Below, one piece after another: positions 12,837 through 13,302 of a DNA stretch of 13,302 nucleotides (its first letter is position 1; the number at the start of each line of letters is the position of its first letter). A program made the translations under genes and the position numbers. Source of the stretch: Gammaproteobacteria bacterium (GTDB lineage Bacteria > Pseudomonadota > Gammaproteobacteria > Pseudomonadales > Pseudohongiellaceae); contig PWQG01000373.1 of NCBI GenBank assembly GCA_003556835.1, positions 1-13,302 on the forward strand, given 5' to 3'. Below the pieces are notes generated by a model. The model was not told the DNA's origin, made no database searches, and worked only from the letters and a program-made list of their open reading frames with translations.

Positions 12837-13302
12837 TCACAATTGCCAGTACATCATAGCAAACCAGCCGGCATAGATGAGCAGGAACGCCGTGCCGCTG
12901 AGACGTCCGATGGCCCGCTGGTGGCGTATGGCCTGGAAACAGATGACGGTGAGCAGGAGGCTGAGCAGCAGCATCACGCCGTAGTCGCGGTATACCAGGG
13001 ACGGGTCGATGCTGCTGGGGCTGATCAGTCCGGGGAAGGGGAGTACCACCAGCAGGTTCATGATGTTGGAGCCGACAATATTGCCGATGGCCAGTTCATG
13101 GTGGCCACGCATGGCGCAGGCAACCGTGGCGGCAAGCTCCGGCAGGCTTGTGCCCAGGGCCACCAGGGTCAGGCCGATGATGGAGGGGGGCACGTTGAGC
13201 GTGTCGGCTACCGAAATGGCGGCATTGACCAGGGCCTCGGCACTGAGAATGAGAAGGACCAGGCCGAAGATCAGGTAGGCGGTGGCGCGAAGATTACTGA
13301 CG
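12837..13302 (-). CDS. CaCA-family sodium/calcium exchanger (YrbG-like), 5' end outside window
   Basis: The frame is open to the window edge, so only the C-terminal 154 residues are seen. No start should be assigned; the in-frame GTG at 13193 is internal. The visible part holds the second alpha repeat of the cation/Ca2+ exchanger superfamily: GLTLVALGTSLPELAATVACAMRG followed by LAIGNIVGSNIMNLLVVL. These two segments carry the ion-binding Glu and Asn residues. Further hydrophobic helices follow, and the protein ends at WFAMMYWQL. In E. coli, yrbG lies directly upstream of kdsD, the same order as here. Family members exchange Na+ or H+ for Ca2+ across the inner membrane, but the ion preference of this one is not determined. 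The stop is 33 nt before kdsD. Confidence 0.93.
   Translation of the reverse strand, partial: VSNLRATAYLIFGLVLLILSAEALVNAAISVADTLNVPPSIIGLTLVALGTSLPELAATVACAMRGHHELAIGNIVGSNIMNLLVVLPFPGLISPSSIDPSLVYRDYGVMLLLSLLLTVICFQAIRHQRAIGRLSGTAFLLIYAGWFAMMYWQL

Noticed and set aside
12837..13193. Treating the CaCA exchanger as a short complete gene starting at GTG 13193
   Set aside because: The frame stays open to 13302 and encodes further membrane sequence, and the start would cut into the second alpha repeat. It is a gene truncated by the window edge.

Overview
The window looks like chromosomal DNA of a GC-rich gammaproteobacterium. The main evidence is the right two thirds (about 5.5-13.3 kb), which carries the conserved cluster known from Escherichia coli and Pseudomonas. 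In minus-strand reading order it runs: CaCA cation exchanger (YrbG-like) - kdsD - kdsC - lptC - lptA - lptB - rpoN - ptsN - rapZ - npr. I cannot place the genus from sequence alone. No tRNA, rRNA, insertion sequence, CRISPR array or phage gene is visible, and all gaps between genes are under 150 bp.

Layout. (1) Positions 1-1220, minus strand: a two-subunit sodium:solute symporter, with a DUF4212 small subunit followed by the large SSS-family subunit, whose 3' part lies outside the window. (2) Positions 1301-2338, minus: an aminoglycoside-phosphotransferase-fold kinase of unknown substrate. (3) Positions 2339-2436: a divergent intergenic region with several short dyads, one fitting the LysR T-N11-A pattern. 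(4) Positions 2437-5524, plus: a LysR-type regulator and, 4 nt later, a prolyl-oligopeptidase-family peptidase with a lipoprotein signal. (5) Positions 5505-13302, minus: the envelope and nitrogen-PTS cluster, with darP (yjgA) added after npr.

How the genes work together. KdsD and KdsC make KDO for the LPS inner core. LptC, LptA and LptB are parts of the bridge and motor that move LPS to the outer membrane. RpoN is sigma-54. PtsN and NPr are the lower part of the nitrogen phosphotransferase relay, and RapZ is the adaptor that links cell-envelope precursor synthesis to RNA decay in enteric bacteria. DarP is a late 50S ribosome maturation factor. Overlapping starts and stops (ATGA, GTGA and 14-17 nt overlaps) indicate translational coupling in two blocks, kdsC-lptC-lptA-lptB and ptsN-rapZ-npr-darP. 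Candidate promoters lie in front of rpoN and ptsN.

The main departures from the textbook arrangement are the absence of hpf between rpoN and ptsN, the attachment of darP to npr, and the LysR/lipoprotein-peptidase pair next to the cluster. I found no convincing undescribed multi-gene system. Most of the window is well-known housekeeping content, and the findings are scored accordingly.
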